From the NCBI RefSeq assembly GCF_017874715.1, contig NZ_JAGGLR010000028.1:1-64000 (forward strand): a DNA stretch of 64,000 nucleotides, given 5' to 3'. The translations under genes and the position numbers were made by a program. Shown piece after piece: positions 43,073 through 52,555 of this stretch. Source of the stretch: Streptomyces iranensis. GTDB taxonomy: Bacteria; Actinomycetota; Actinomycetes; Streptomycetales; Streptomycetaceae. The notes under the pieces are model-generated. The model saw only the letters and a program-made list of their open reading frames with translations, was not told the origin of the DNA and did not search any database. The first letter of the stretch is position 1. Each line of letters starts with the position of its first letter.

Positions 43073-44008
43073 ATGAGGATCGGTTTCATCGGCCTGGGCA
43101 ACATGGGCCGCCACATGGCCCGCCATCTGATCCAGGCGGGTCACCAGGTCACCGTGCAGGACATCCGCCCCGAGGCCGCCGCGGAGCATCTCGCGCTCGG
43201 CGCCGCATGGGCCGACACGCCCGCCGCCTGCGCGGACGGCGTGGAACTCCTGATCACCAGCCTGCCGACGCCGCGTGTCGTGGAGGACGTCCTGCTGCGG
43301 GGCGGCGCCGCCGCGGCCCTGGCGCCGGGAGCCCTGTGGGTCGACATGTCGACCTCGACCCCGGCGGCCGCCGAGCGGATCGCCGCCGAGGTGCTGGACG
43401 CCCGGCAGGTGCGCCGGCTCGACGCGCCCGTCTGCGGGATGTCGCACGGCGCCGACTCCGGCACCCTGCAGATATTCGTCGGCGGTGCCGAGGAGGACTT
43501 CCGGGCCGCGCTGCCCGCGCTGGAGGCGATGGGCGACCCCAAGCGCATCCTGCACGTCGGCCCGCTCGGCGCCGGTTACACGGTCAAGCTGCTGCTCAAC
43601 CTGTTGTGGTTCAGCAAGCTCGTGGCCACGTCGGAGGTGTTCGCGATGGGCGCCAAGGCGGGCGTCGACCTCGGACTGCTGCGTGATTCCCTGCTCAAGA
43701 GCTCCGCCGCGTCCTACTTCCTGGAGCACGACTTCATCCGCGTCCTCACCGAGGGCGACTACGACGACTCCTTCGCCATGGTCCTCGCCTGCAAGGACCT
43801 CGGCCTCGCCATCGACCTCGGCCGCGACCTCGGCGTGCCCACCGAGCTGTCGGCGGTGGTCGAGCAGATCTTCCGCCGCTCCAGGACCGAGCACGGCGAT
43901 CTCGCGGGCGAGATGAGTCCCGTCCGCCTCTACGAGGCCCTCGCCGGGCAGGAGTTCCGGCTGGCCGTCCAGGCCACCGCGCCGGTGGGCGCGACCGTCG
44001 CGGGCTGA
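43073..44008 (+). CDS. 3-hydroxyisobutyrate-dehydrogenase-family oxidoreductase
   Basis: A 311-residue beta-hydroxyacid dehydrogenase. The N-terminal Rossmann motif is IGFIGLGNMGRHMARHLIQAGH; the substrate signature is DAPVCGMSHGADSGTLQIFVGG and the catalytic Lys is Lys172 in GPLGAGYTVKLLLNLLW. Usual substrates are 3-hydroxyisobutyrate, tartronate semialdehyde, glycerate or hydroxymethylglutarate. Within this gene set a tartronate-semialdehyde or related hydroxyacid step is plausible. It follows the aldehyde dehydrogenase by 76 bases. Confidence 0.88.
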   Translation: MRIGFIGLGNMGRHMARHLIQAGHQVTVQDIRPEAAAEHLALGAAWADTPAACADGVELLITSLPTPRVVEDVLLRGGAAAALAPGALWVDMSTSTPAAAERIAAEVLDARQVRRLDAPVCGMSHGADSGTLQIFVGGAEEDFRAALPALEAMGDPKRILHVGPLGAGYTVKLLLNLLWFSKLVATSEVFAMGAKAGVDLGLLRDSLLKSSAASYFLEHDFIRVLTEGDYDDSFAMVLACKDLGLAIDLGRDLGVPTELSAVVEQIFRRSRTEHGDLAGEMSPVRLYEALAGQEFRLAVQATAPVGATVAG

Positions 44009-44054
44009 CGACGAGCGAACGCCACCCCGCACCACGACGTCAGGAGCCGCACCC

Positions 44055-45224
44055 ATGACCTCTTCCGGGCCCGGCGGACCCACACCGCTGAGCATCGACC
44101 CCACCTGCCGCATCGAGTTCGGCCCCGGCCGCATCGACCGGCTCCCCGCCCTGATCGCGGCAACCGGCCACGATCGCGCCTTCGTCGTCACCGACCACGG
44201 TCTGCGCGCCGCGGGTGTCCTCGAGCCGGTCCTCAAGGCCCTCGAAGCCGCCGGTCTTGAGCACGCCGTCTACGACGAAGTGGCGCCCAACCCGTCCACC
44301 GCCAACGTCGACGCAGGTGCCGCACGGGCCCGTACGTTCGGCACCGCCGCGGTCGTCGCCCTCGGCGGGGGCTCCGTACTCGACGCGGCGAAGGGCATCG
44401 CCCTGCTGGTCGGCAACCCGAGCGCCGCGGCCGCCGACGCCGACGACCTCTGGGAGGCGGGCGACGGGCTACCGCTCGTCGCGATCCCCACCACCTCCGG
44501 CACCGGCGCGGAGACCAACGGCTTCGGGGTCATCGAGGACACCGCCGCCTGCCGCAAGGTGTACATCGGCCACGCTTCGGTGAAGCCGCGCGTCGCGCTG
44601 CTCGACCCGGAGCTCACCCTGGGCCTGCCCGCGCCGGCCACCGCCGCCACCGGCATCGACGCCCTTGTGCACGGCATCGAGTCGCTCGCCTCGCGCGGCG
44701 CGAACCCGATCTCCACCGCCTATGCCACGCAGGCCGTGGCCATGGTCAGCCGAGCCCTGCCCGCCGCGTACCGGAACGGCTCGGACCTCGAAGCCCGCGC
44801 CGAGCTGATGCTGGGTGCCCATCTCGCGGGCCAGGCACTCACCCTCTCCGGGCTCGGGCTCGTGCACGGCATCGGCCATGTGCTGACCGCGCACACCGGC
44901 ACACCCCACGGCGTGGCCCTCGCCGCCGTCCTCGAGGAGGTGATGGAGTTCAACGCTCCCGCCGCACAGGGCGCCTATGAACAGGTGGCGCGGGCCATGC
45001 GCCTCGCACCACCCGCCGACGGTGACTGGGCGCGGGCGGCCATCGACGGGGTACGCGAGATCGCGGGCGCAGTCGAGGTGAAACGCCCCCTGAGGACGCT
45101 CGGCGCCGACCGCGCCATGCTGCCCTCCATCGCCGCCGGGGCGGTGGCGGACCCGGTGACGAAGAACAATCCGCTCTCGCCCGATCCGGCGCGGGTCCTG
45201 AACATCCTCACCACCACATACTGA
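44055..45224 (+). CDS. Iron-containing (group III) alcohol dehydrogenase
   Basis: A 389-residue enzyme. The NAD(P)-binding segment GGGSVLDAAKGIALL and the loop IPTTSGTGAE are followed by the metal-binding block: Asp and His in ATGIDALVHGIES, then His residues in LGLVHGIGHVLTAHTGTPHG. The family includes lactaldehyde/propanediol, 1,3-propanediol, 4-hydroxybutyrate and maleylacetate reductases. It is the last gene of the island, 46 bases after the previous one, and may reduce or oxidise a short hydroxy-aldehyde. No terminator is obvious before the convergent MarR gene. Confidence 0.9.
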   Translation: MTSSGPGGPTPLSIDPTCRIEFGPGRIDRLPALIAATGHDRAFVVTDHGLRAAGVLEPVLKALEAAGLEHAVYDEVAPNPSTANVDAGAARARTFGTAAVVALGGGSVLDAAKGIALLVGNPSAAAADADDLWEAGDGLPLVAIPTTSGTGAETNGFGVIEDTAACRKVYIGHASVKPRVALLDPELTLGLPAPATAATGIDALVHGIESLASRGANPISTAYATQAVAMVSRALPAAYRNGSDLEARAELMLGAHLAGQALTLSGLGLVHGIGHVLTAHTGTPHGVALAAVLEEVMEFNAPAAQGAYEQVARAMRLAPPADGDWARAAIDGVREIAGAVEVKRPLRTLGADRAMLPSIAAGAVADPVTKNNPLSPDPARVLNILTTTY

Positions 45225-45255
45225 TCGCCACCGCCACACACCCACGCGGAACGCG

Positions 45256-45714
45256 CTAGTGGTGCCAGCCGTGCCCGCCCGCGTTGTGGATGAAGCGCTG
45301 CAGCACCTTCATGGTCGTCAGGTACTCCTGGTCGGAGATGCCCGCGTGCCGTTCCGCCCACAGCTCGCCCTGGAGGGCCGCGGCCTTGTCGTACAAGGCC
45401 CGGCCCTCCTCCGTGATGCCCAGGCGTCCCTCGGCGTCCTCGGTGATCCAGCCCAGGGCGATGGTCCGGTCGATCTCCGCCTCCATGACCTCCGGACCGG
45501 CATCGAGATAGTTGCGGAGCAGGCCGGACACCTCACCGCGGGTCTTGACGGTGTCGGCGCGTGCGACCTGTGCGATGACCCACCACTGTGGCTGGGTGAC
45601 GCCGACCCCGGCGAGAGCGGCCTGGATGCGGCTGACCACGGCCTTGTACGCCGCCCAACTCCAGTAGCCGATGGGCTGCTTGATCAGCTCGGCGTCGCTG
45701 TGGGAATACTCCAT
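45256..45714 (-). CDS. MarR-family transcriptional regulator
   Basis: A 152-residue winged-helix protein. The DNA-binding region includes GVTQPQWWVIAQVARADT, TRGEVSGLLRNYL, EAEIDRTIALGWITED and the wing AEGRLGITEEGRALY. The C-terminus ends in a Gly/His-rich GGHGWHH, which could bind a metal. The promoter region upstream (45715-45800) has an AT-rich inverted repeat at 45774-45783 that may be its operator. Convergent with the iron alcohol dehydrogenase gene and on the same strand as the downstream end of the biosynthetic operon. Confidence 0.85.
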   Translation of the reverse strand: MEYSHSDAELIKQPIGYWSWAAYKAVVSRIQAALAGVGVTQPQWWVIAQVARADTVKTRGEVSGLLRNYLDAGPEVMEAEIDRTIALGWITEDAEGRLGITEEGRALYDKAAALQGELWAERHAGISDQEYLTTMKVLQRFIHNAGGHGWHH

Positions 45715-45773
45715 GGCCGGTCCCTCCGTCGTTGCGTGAACTCGATTGACGATGGGATCGACGGTAGAAGTTA

Positions 45774-45783
45774 AACTTAGGTT
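45774..45783. promoter_or_regulatory. AT-rich inverted repeat upstream of the MarR gene
   Basis: AACTTAGGTT is an almost perfect inverted repeat (AAC and GTT arms with T/G mismatch) inside the locally AT-rich stretch GTTAAACTTAGGTTGAAG, 60 bases before the MarR start. AT-rich sites of this kind are typical MarR operators. Confidence 0.4.
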
Positions 45784-45816
45784 GAAGTCAAGGTGCCGCC
45801 TGGCGGTGGCGGTCGG

Positions 45817-46680
45817 TCAGCGGTCGGCCGTCAGCAGGCGGACGCGGCCCGTGCCGGGCAGGGCCGGGTCGAACGCCGGAGGGACGGGCCGGGCGTGGCG
45901 CTCCGCAAGGTCGGTGAGGGTCTCTTCCGCGGCGCTCCAGCCGTGGTCCGCGAGCCAATTCGCGGGAGGCTGCGTCATCTCGTTCTTCCACAGCGAGGAC
46001 AGCATGCCCATGATGCCCTCCGGTGAGGCGGACGCCGCCTCCTGGGCCTGGTCGGTGTTCACCATCGACCGGGTGACATGTTCCACCCCGAGGTGGCTGC
46101 CCGGCGCGGACAGCGCGGTGATCCGGTCGAGCAGCCGGTCCGCGTCGCGCTCGGGCAGGTAGACGAGTATCCCCTCGACCAGCCAGGCCGTCGGCACGTC
46201 CGCGCGGAAGCCCTGCTTCGCCAGCAGCGAGGGCCAGTCCTCGCGTAGATCGGCGGCGATCACCTCGCGCTCACAGCGTGGCTCCTCGCCCTGGAGGACG
46301 TGTTCCTTGAAGTCGAGCACATCGGGCTGGTCCAGCTCGAAGAGACGTGTCCCGTCCGGCCAGTGCAGACGGAAGGCACGGGTGTCCAGGCCCGCCGCGA
46401 GCAGGACCGCCTGGCGGCAGCCGGCCGTGCACGCCTGGATGAAGTAGTCGTCGAAGTACCGGGTGCGCAGGGCGAAGTAGTCGCCCATGGCCTCGGTGAA
46501 CAGCTTTCCCTGCCCCTCGGTCCAGACCGCCTGTTGCTCGGGGCCCGCGGCGTCGGCGAAACGCGTGGCCAGGGTGTCCTCGAACAGCCGGTCCGGGCGC
46601 CGGCTCTCGTCCGCGCGGGTGATGCCCACGAACAGCGCGGTGCTGCTGACCCCCGCCAGGCGCTCGTGTCCGTCGGTCAC
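45817..46680 (-). CDS. SAM-dependent methyltransferase, TIGR00027 type
   Basis: A 287-residue class I methyltransferase of the leucine-carboxyl-methyltransferase-like group. The SAM-binding motif I is AVLLAAGLDTRAFRL, followed by FELDQPDVLDFKEHVL and the Asp of IAADLREDW; AWLVEGILVYLPE is the post-II block specific to this family. TALFVGITRADES near the N-terminus is also characteristic. GTG 46680 has GGAGG five bases upstream. The 95-base gap to the amidohydrolase gene makes membership of the long operon uncertain. Members in actinomycetes O-methylate secondary metabolites, polyketides or unknown acids. Confidence 0.85.
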   Translation of the reverse strand: MTDGHERLAGVSSTALFVGITRADESRRPDRLFEDTLATRFADAAGPEQQAVWTEGQGKLFTEAMGDYFALRTRYFDDYFIQACTAGCRQAVLLAAGLDTRAFRLHWPDGTRLFELDQPDVLDFKEHVLQGEEPRCEREVIAADLREDWPSLLAKQGFRADVPTAWLVEGILVYLPERDADRLLDRITALSAPGSHLGVEHVTRSMVNTDQAQEAASASPEGIMGMLSSLWKNEMTQPPANWLADHGWSAAEETLTDLAERHARPVPPAFDPALPGTGRVRLLTADR

Positions 46681-46724
46681 GTGGTCCTCCGCTTCGTGTG
46701 GTCGTCTCGCATGTCTTCTCTCCT

Positions 46725-46771
46725 GTTCATGAGCGTGCCGCTCCCGTCTCCCGTTCATGAGCGTGCCGCTC
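46725..46771. repeat. 19-bp direct repeat between amidohydrolase and methyltransferase genes
   Basis: GTTCATGAGCGTGCCGCTC occurs at 46725-46743 and 46753-46771, both inside the 95-base intergenic gap. Each copy contains TCATGA. It could arise by local duplication or bind a regulator. Confidence 0.75.
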
Positions 46772-46775
46772 GCGC

Positions 46776-48097
<1,322 letters not shown>

Positions 48098-48101
<4 letters not shown>

Positions 48102-49015
48102 CGTCCGATCGCGATCGCTGTGGAGCCGTAGAAACACAGCAGGTTGAAGAAGAGCACAAAGCCCATCGCCGGGAGCATCAGCCCGGATGGCTGTCTGCGC
48201 ACGAGGAAGCGCCAGGCGCCGAGCGCGGGGAAGACGACGCTCAGCGCAGGCAGCAGGCCCCGCGTCCCGAAGAGCAGGAGCCCGAGTGCCACCGCGCCCA
48301 CGGCGAGAGCGAGAGACACGGCCGCGCTGCCGCGCGGGCCGAGCACCTCCGAGTACAGCCGTGCCTCCGGGTCCCGCCGCCACTCGGTCTTCCGGGCGAA
48401 CTCGAACTGGAGGAAGGCGCAGGCGAACATGGCCATCAGCGGGACGGCCCGCCCGTCACCGTCGATCGCGTCGCTGGTCAGCAGCGAGACATAGAGGTAG
48501 CCGGAGAGCAGCAGCTGCACCGGGTAGCTGACGAGGAGATTGGCGATGAGGGCCTCGCCGATCCGCGGCGACCAGCGCTCCAGCGCGACCAGGAACACGG
48601 TGTATCCGAGGGCGAGCAGGATCAGCAGCACGGAGAGGGCCGAGACGAGTGCGTTCAGCGCGACGACGAGCACCGTGATCAGCGCCATCGCGCCGCGCAG
48701 CTCCGCCACCGTGATGGCGCCCGTCACCAGGGGCCGGTCCGGGTTGTGCCGGCGGTCGTACTCCAGGTCCTTCTGCTCATCGACCATGCGGGCGAACAGC
48801 AGGGCCAGCACCACACTCACCGCGCGCACCACGGTCGCCCCGGAGGGCGTCCAGTGCGAGGAGGGCCCGGAGAGTGCCTCGGCCGAGCCTTCCAGGGTCA
48901 GGGTCCACAGCACGCCGTAGGTGACGTAGATCTGCGGGCGGAACATCCGCAGGACGAAACGGCCCAGCCGGGCCGGTACGCGGGTGGCGGTCAGGACATC
49001 GCTCAACGCCGCCAC
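48098..49015 (-). CDS. UbiA-like membrane prenyltransferase family protein
   Basis: A 305-residue integral membrane protein with eight or nine hydrophobic helices. The first Asp-rich motif of the UbiA superfamily appears as RMVDEQKDLEYDRRHNPDRPLV, a variant of NDxxDxxxD, followed by GAITVAELRGAMAL. The second classical Asp motif is not evident; the equivalent loop reads EFARKTEWRRDPEARLYSEV. The family transfers polyprenyl groups to aromatic or other acceptors, and some members are terpene cyclases. GTG 49015 starts the gene, 43 bases after the AfsA-like gene; its stop overlaps the amidohydrolase start. The lipid donor and acceptor are unknown. Confidence 0.8.
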
Positions 49016-49058
49016 CGTCTCCCGGACATGGGACGGTCGGGCGTGCCGGGGGCGGGGG

Positions 49059-50048
49059 TCATATCGGCCGCGCTTCCGCGGGTGCCGGGGTGAGGCGCAG
49101 CTCGCCGTCGGCGATGGTGTGTCCGGCCTGCTTCATGGCGCAGCGCAGAACGGCGCTCGTCCCGTCGTCCTCCACCCGGACGCTCTCACAGGTGATGGGC
49201 AGGTCCAGCTCGCCGAAGCCGGTGAAGCGCGCCTTCAGCCCCGTGAGGACGGCCGACGCCGACGGCAGCGCCCCGGTTTCCACGGCGGTGGCGAGGCTCA
49301 GCTGCCGGAACGCCTCAAGGGTCAGCATGCCGGGGACATGGTCCAGGGGGTGGTCGAACAGCACGGGGTGGCCGGTGTCCACGAGCAGCCGCGCGGTCCC
49401 CATCTCCGCGGTGCCGGGGGCGAGTTGGAGCTCCAGCGGGGAGATGACCACGTTCGCCGCGTCCCTGCGGTCGACCAGCGCCTCCCCGATCCGCTCCCCC
49501 GGCTCACAGGCCGTGAACGTGGCCTGGACGGGCAGCCCCAGCGTGGCACGCACGTCCTCACGCGTCGCTTGCCACTGGGCGGGCGTCAGCCACGACATGG
49601 AGCCATCCAGCGTCGCCACCACGCGGTCACCGATCAGCGCGGTGTAGGACAGCCGCGCCCCCTTCAGTCCCTCGCGGCCACGGAAGCGGCGCACGATGCG
49701 GCAGCGCAGCACCACCTCGGTCGGTACGTCCGCTACCGCGAGCGCGGTGATGTCCGCGTCGCGCAGGGCGATGTCCCGCAGGATGAACTTGGTGCCGAAC
49801 GGGTTCTCGAACAGATCGTGGCCCAGCATGAGGAGCGACTGCCGGACGGCCTCCACCAGGACCATCGGGTCGTACACGTGGCGGCAGCCCGCCGTGTCCC
49901 GGTAGAAGGCGTGTGAGCGGGGTATCTGCACCCCGATGTCGAGGGTGTCCTCGTCCCGGGCCAGCACGCCGGTCAGGAACACCTCGGCCAGGCTCAGCCG
50001 GTGGACGAGCTCACGCGGCACCGTCCGGCTGAATTCCACCGTGTCCAT
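49059..50048 (-). CDS. AfsA/ScbA-like protein (gamma-butyrolactone synthase family)
   Basis: A 329-residue protein with two AfsA hot-dog repeats. The N-terminal one starts FSRTVPRELVHRLSLAEVFLTG, the signature of AfsA, ScbA and BarX, and contains DPMVLVEAVRQSLLMLGHD. The second has DHPLDHVPGMLTLEAFRQL, again the family HxxDHVPGM motif. AfsA joins a beta-ketoacyl carrier-protein thioester to dihydroxyacetone phosphate in signalling-lactone biosynthesis. Here it lies inside a long operon with its own carrier protein and acyl-AMP ligase, and no ArpA/ScbR-type receptor gene is adjacent. It may therefore serve a related condensation in product assembly rather than a stand-alone hormone system. Confidence 0.88.
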   Translation of the reverse strand: MDTVEFSRTVPRELVHRLSLAEVFLTGVLARDEDTLDIGVQIPRSHAFYRDTAGCRHVYDPMVLVEAVRQSLLMLGHDLFENPFGTKFILRDIALRDADITALAVADVPTEVVLRCRIVRRFRGREGLKGARLSYTALIGDRVVATLDGSMSWLTPAQWQATREDVRATLGLPVQATFTACEPGERIGEALVDRRDAANVVISPLELQLAPGTAEMGTARLLVDTGHPVLFDHPLDHVPGMLTLEAFRQLSLATAVETGALPSASAVLTGLKARFTGFGELDLPITCESVRVEDDGTSAVLRCAMKQAGHTIADGELRLTPAPAEARPI

Positions 50049-50063
50049 GCTTTCCCCTCTGTG

Positions 50064-51068
50064 TTACCGAACCGCCGACCGCGCCAGGTGGTGCTGCCAG
50101 TCGGACACGCTGACTCCACCGAGCACGGGGGCCAGCCCCTTGCGCTTCATGGGCAGGACATGGGAGCCGACGATCACCGTGTCCCAGGCGTCGAACGACA
50201 GCCCGGCCCGCCAGACGGCTTCGATCAGCCGCCGGTAGCCCTCCCGGTCCCGGGCGGCGAGCCGGGCCGCGCGCAGCTCGTCCCGGACGGCGCCGGGGGC
50301 CAGGGATTCCGCCGCCTCCTCCACGGCCCGCCTGAGCCGTTCCGCGGCCGGTTCGAAGGAGAGGTCCCGCTCGGGCACCTCGGCGTGCAACCGCTCGCCG
50401 AGCTCACGCGCGCGGGCCGACTGGTCCTCGCCCGCCAGCGCGGAGGCGTAGACCCGCTGTCGGAGCGCGGCACCGAAGTGGATGCCCAACTCCCTTGCCA
50501 CATCGGCGGGTTCGTCGGGGGTGTGGACGAGGTTCAGCAGATAGCTGTAGCGGCCGGTCGCGTAGCGGAGCTGGCCGGGAACCCGGGCCAGCGGATCGGT
50601 CGGGCCCTTCCGCTCGGTCAGGACGACCGACGCGGGTACGCTCGGCGGGGCCTCGGCCCCGTCGGCGTCCCGGCGCACCACGAGCACCACCGAGTCGCAG
50701 GTGTCGGTGAACAGATCGGCGAGACGGCGGCGCTCCGGTGTGGCCAGGTTCCACTGGAAGTACCACAGCGCCCGCACGGTGTTGGGGGTGAGCCGGGTGC
50801 GTTCCGCGGCCACGATCCGGAAGCCCTCCCGGGCCAGCCAGTCGACGGTCGTCGGCAACTGCCTGCTGACCACGGCGTCGGGCTTGAGTAGCAGTGCGGC
50901 GTGCCGGTGGAGGAAGCCGTCGACGTCGGCGGTGAGGGTGGCGAGCTGTTCGGCGCTCTCCAGGAACCAGGTGTCCGAGCCGAAGAGGACGCGCTTGCGC
51001 GGATCGCAGCTGAGGGCCGGGGATATGTCGTCGCCGAAGGGCCGGCCGTTCGTCGTGTCGTCGGTCAT
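50064..51068 (-). CDS. Nucleoside-diphosphate-kinase-like protein with extra domain
   Basis: A 334-residue protein, more than twice the length of a housekeeping NDP kinase. Residues 55-200 look like an expanded NDK fold: AALLLKPDAVVSRQLPTTVDWLAREGFRIV with Lys62, PASVVLTERKGPTDPLARVPGQLR, and NLVHTPDEPADVARELG, where His182 takes the place of the phosphorylated His. The family NxxHGSD becomes NLVHTPD. The C-terminal 130 residues are helical and unrecognised. ATG 51068 overlaps the SDR stop by four bases. It may transfer phosphate to a pathway intermediate or nucleotide; catalytic competence is uncertain. Confidence 0.7.
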   Translation of the reverse strand: MTDDTTNGRPFGDDISPALSCDPRKRVLFGSDTWFLESAEQLATLTADVDGFLHRHAALLLKPDAVVSRQLPTTVDWLAREGFRIVAAERTRLTPNTVRALWYFQWNLATPERRRLADLFTDTCDSVVLVVRRDADGAEAPPSVPASVVLTERKGPTDPLARVPGQLRYATGRYSYLLNLVHTPDEPADVARELGIHFGAALRQRVYASALAGEDQSARARELGERLHAEVPERDLSFEPAAERLRRAVEEAAESLAPGAVRDELRAARLAARDREGYRRLIEAVWRAGLSFDAWDTVIVGSHVLPMKRKGLAPVLGGVSVSDWQHHLARSAVR

Positions 51069-52219
51069 CGGCCGGCTCCGTTCACATCGCTCGCGGTCGG
51101 GCCGGTCGCGTTCGCCGCGGAGGTCGCGTCCGGGCCCGTTATGTTCAGCCGGGCGAGCACCTCGGTGGCATCGGCGGGCGGTGCGCCCAGGTAGCCCGTC
51201 TCCAGGCAGTGGTCGATCAGCGCGCGCAGGAAGTCCTGCCCGTCCGCCGGTGGCCTGCGGGTGGCCAGGCCCGCCGTGTGGGAGTCGTCGAAGCGCATCC
51301 GGCGCCGGAAGTAGCTCTCGTAGAGCGTCATGACACGCTCGTAGTACGCCCGCTCCCGCCGGGGCAGCCGCTGGGCGTCGAAGCTCGTCGGAGGGACGAA
51401 CCTCGGCACGTGGAACGGCGGGTACTCGGCCATCACATCGGAGAAGTCCCGCAGCGTCAGCGGTGTGCCCACCGCGTGGAAGGTCCGGCCCGCCGCCTCC
51501 TCGAACCGGTGGGTGACCTCGGTGATGATGTCCGCCACATAGTCCACGGGCACCAGGTCGAGGCGCGCCTCGTACTGGCCGGGGATGGAGCGGACCTTGC
51601 CCTCGGTGGCGAGCTTGAGCACGACGTAGATGTTCTTGTAGTCGCGCACCACGCCGGTGCGCTCGTCGCCGACGACGATGCTGGGGCGGACGATCGCGGC
51701 CCGCACCCCGTCGGCCTGGGCCTTGTGCACCAGGGTCTCGGCCCGGAACTTGCTGTCCTCGTAGGCGTTGGCGAGGCGCTGCCCCTCGTCCAGCTCCGTC
51801 TCGCGGATCAGCCCGTCGCGCTCACCGCACACATAGGCGGTTCCCACGTGTACGAGAGGCACGCCCGCGGCGCGGGCCAGCTCCAGGACGTGGACCGTGC
51901 CGTCGACGTTGACCGCCTGGTAGACCTCGTCGGGGAGGCCGAAGTCGGTGATCGCGGCGCAGTGCACGATGCGGTCGAGGCCGTCCGCGGCCAGCGCCTG
52001 GTACGCGGCCTCGGGCAGGCCGAGCCGGGGCTTGGTCACATCGCCCGACAGGCGGGTGACGGCGTCCGGCTCCAGCGGGGTCCCGTCGTTGCGTACGACC
52101 ACCGGCTGGTTGTGGACCAGGGCGGTGACCTGGTGCCCGGCCGCCACCAGCCGGGCGGTGACCTCCGCGCCGACCAGTCCGGCCGCGCCGGTCACCAGAA
52201 TCCTCAAGCGCTCCGTCAT
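51065..52219 (-). CDS. Extended SDR / thioester-reductase-like NAD(P) oxidoreductase
   Basis: A 384-residue extended short-chain dehydrogenase. The nucleotide motif is TGAAGLVGAEV (residues 10-20), VHCAAITDF lies at the end of strand 4, Thr127 in VGTAYVCGE and the Tyr153-x3-Lys157 pair in YEDSK make the catalytic triad, and IVRPSIVVGD follows. The pattern is that of NAD_binding_4 proteins, which include the reductase domains of carboxylic acid reductases and NRPS/PKS release domains. Next to a carrier protein and an acyl-AMP ligase, reductive release of a carrier-bound acyl group as aldehyde or alcohol is a good hypothesis. I use ATG 52219, which overlaps the carrier-protein stop. Confidence 0.82.
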   Translation of the reverse strand: MTERLRILVTGAAGLVGAEVTARLVAAGHQVTALVHNQPVVVRNDGTPLEPDAVTRLSGDVTKPRLGLPEAAYQALAADGLDRIVHCAAITDFGLPDEVYQAVNVDGTVHVLELARAAGVPLVHVGTAYVCGERDGLIRETELDEGQRLANAYEDSKFRAETLVHKAQADGVRAAIVRPSIVVGDERTGVVRDYKNIYVVLKLATEGKVRSIPGQYEARLDLVPVDYVADIITEVTHRFEEAAGRTFHAVGTPLTLRDFSDVMAEYPPFHVPRFVPPTSFDAQRLPRRERAYYERVMTLYESYFRRRMRFDDSHTAGLATRRPPADGQDFLRALIDHCLETGYLGAPPADATEVLARLNITGPDATSAANATGPTASDVNGAGR

Positions 52220-52539
52220 CGGCCCGCCTCCGCCTGCCGTGCCTCGGTCTCTCGCCATGCCTCGGTCTCTCGCCGTGCTTCTGTCACCAGGCGGACGATG
52301 TCGCCGAGCGTGGTGACCGTGGCGGTCCGCTCCTGAGCTAGCTCCCCGAGCCCGAAGCCCTCCTCCAGCGCCAGCGTCAGTTCGATGAGCCGGAGCGAGT
52401 CATAGGCCAGATCCGCGATGAGCGCGGTGTCGTCGGCCAGGGTGGCACCCCTCGCGGGCGCCATCGCGCCGACGATCGCGTACACCCTGCTCCGCGTCTC
52501 GTCCTCGTTCAGCGATGGTGTGCTGGTGCTTGACGTCAA
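52216..52539 (-). CDS. Acyl carrier protein
   Basis: A 107-residue carrier protein. The phosphopantetheine Ser is Ser48 in ADLAYDSLRLIELTLALEE, with the expected helix before it (LADDTALIADL) and after. The start is TTG 52539, four bases after GGGAGG; no ATG or GTG upstream gives a carrier-like N-terminus. The C-terminus is drawn out in an Arg/Glu repeat (EARRETEAWRETEARQAEAG). It lies between nucleotidyltransferase and reductase genes in the operon and should receive an acyl group from the ligase at 54208. Confidence 0.88.
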   Translation of the reverse strand: MTSSTSTPSLNEDETRSRVYAIVGAMAPARGATLADDTALIADLAYDSLRLIELTLALEEGFGLGELAQERTATVTTLGDIVRLVTEARRETEAWRETEARQAEAGR

Positions 52540-52555
52540 CGTTCCTCCCTCTGCG

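Noticed and set aside
41326..43116. A 596-codon minus-strand frame across the aldehyde dehydrogenase gene
   Set aside because: Gly/Val/His-rich shadow; the plus-strand dehydrogenase has all catalytic motifs and is coupled to its neighbours.
49059..50048. Calling the AfsA-like gene a canonical A-factor synthase with symbol scbA or afsA
   Set aside because: No receptor or BprA-type reductase is adjacent and the operon context differs, so only family membership is supported.
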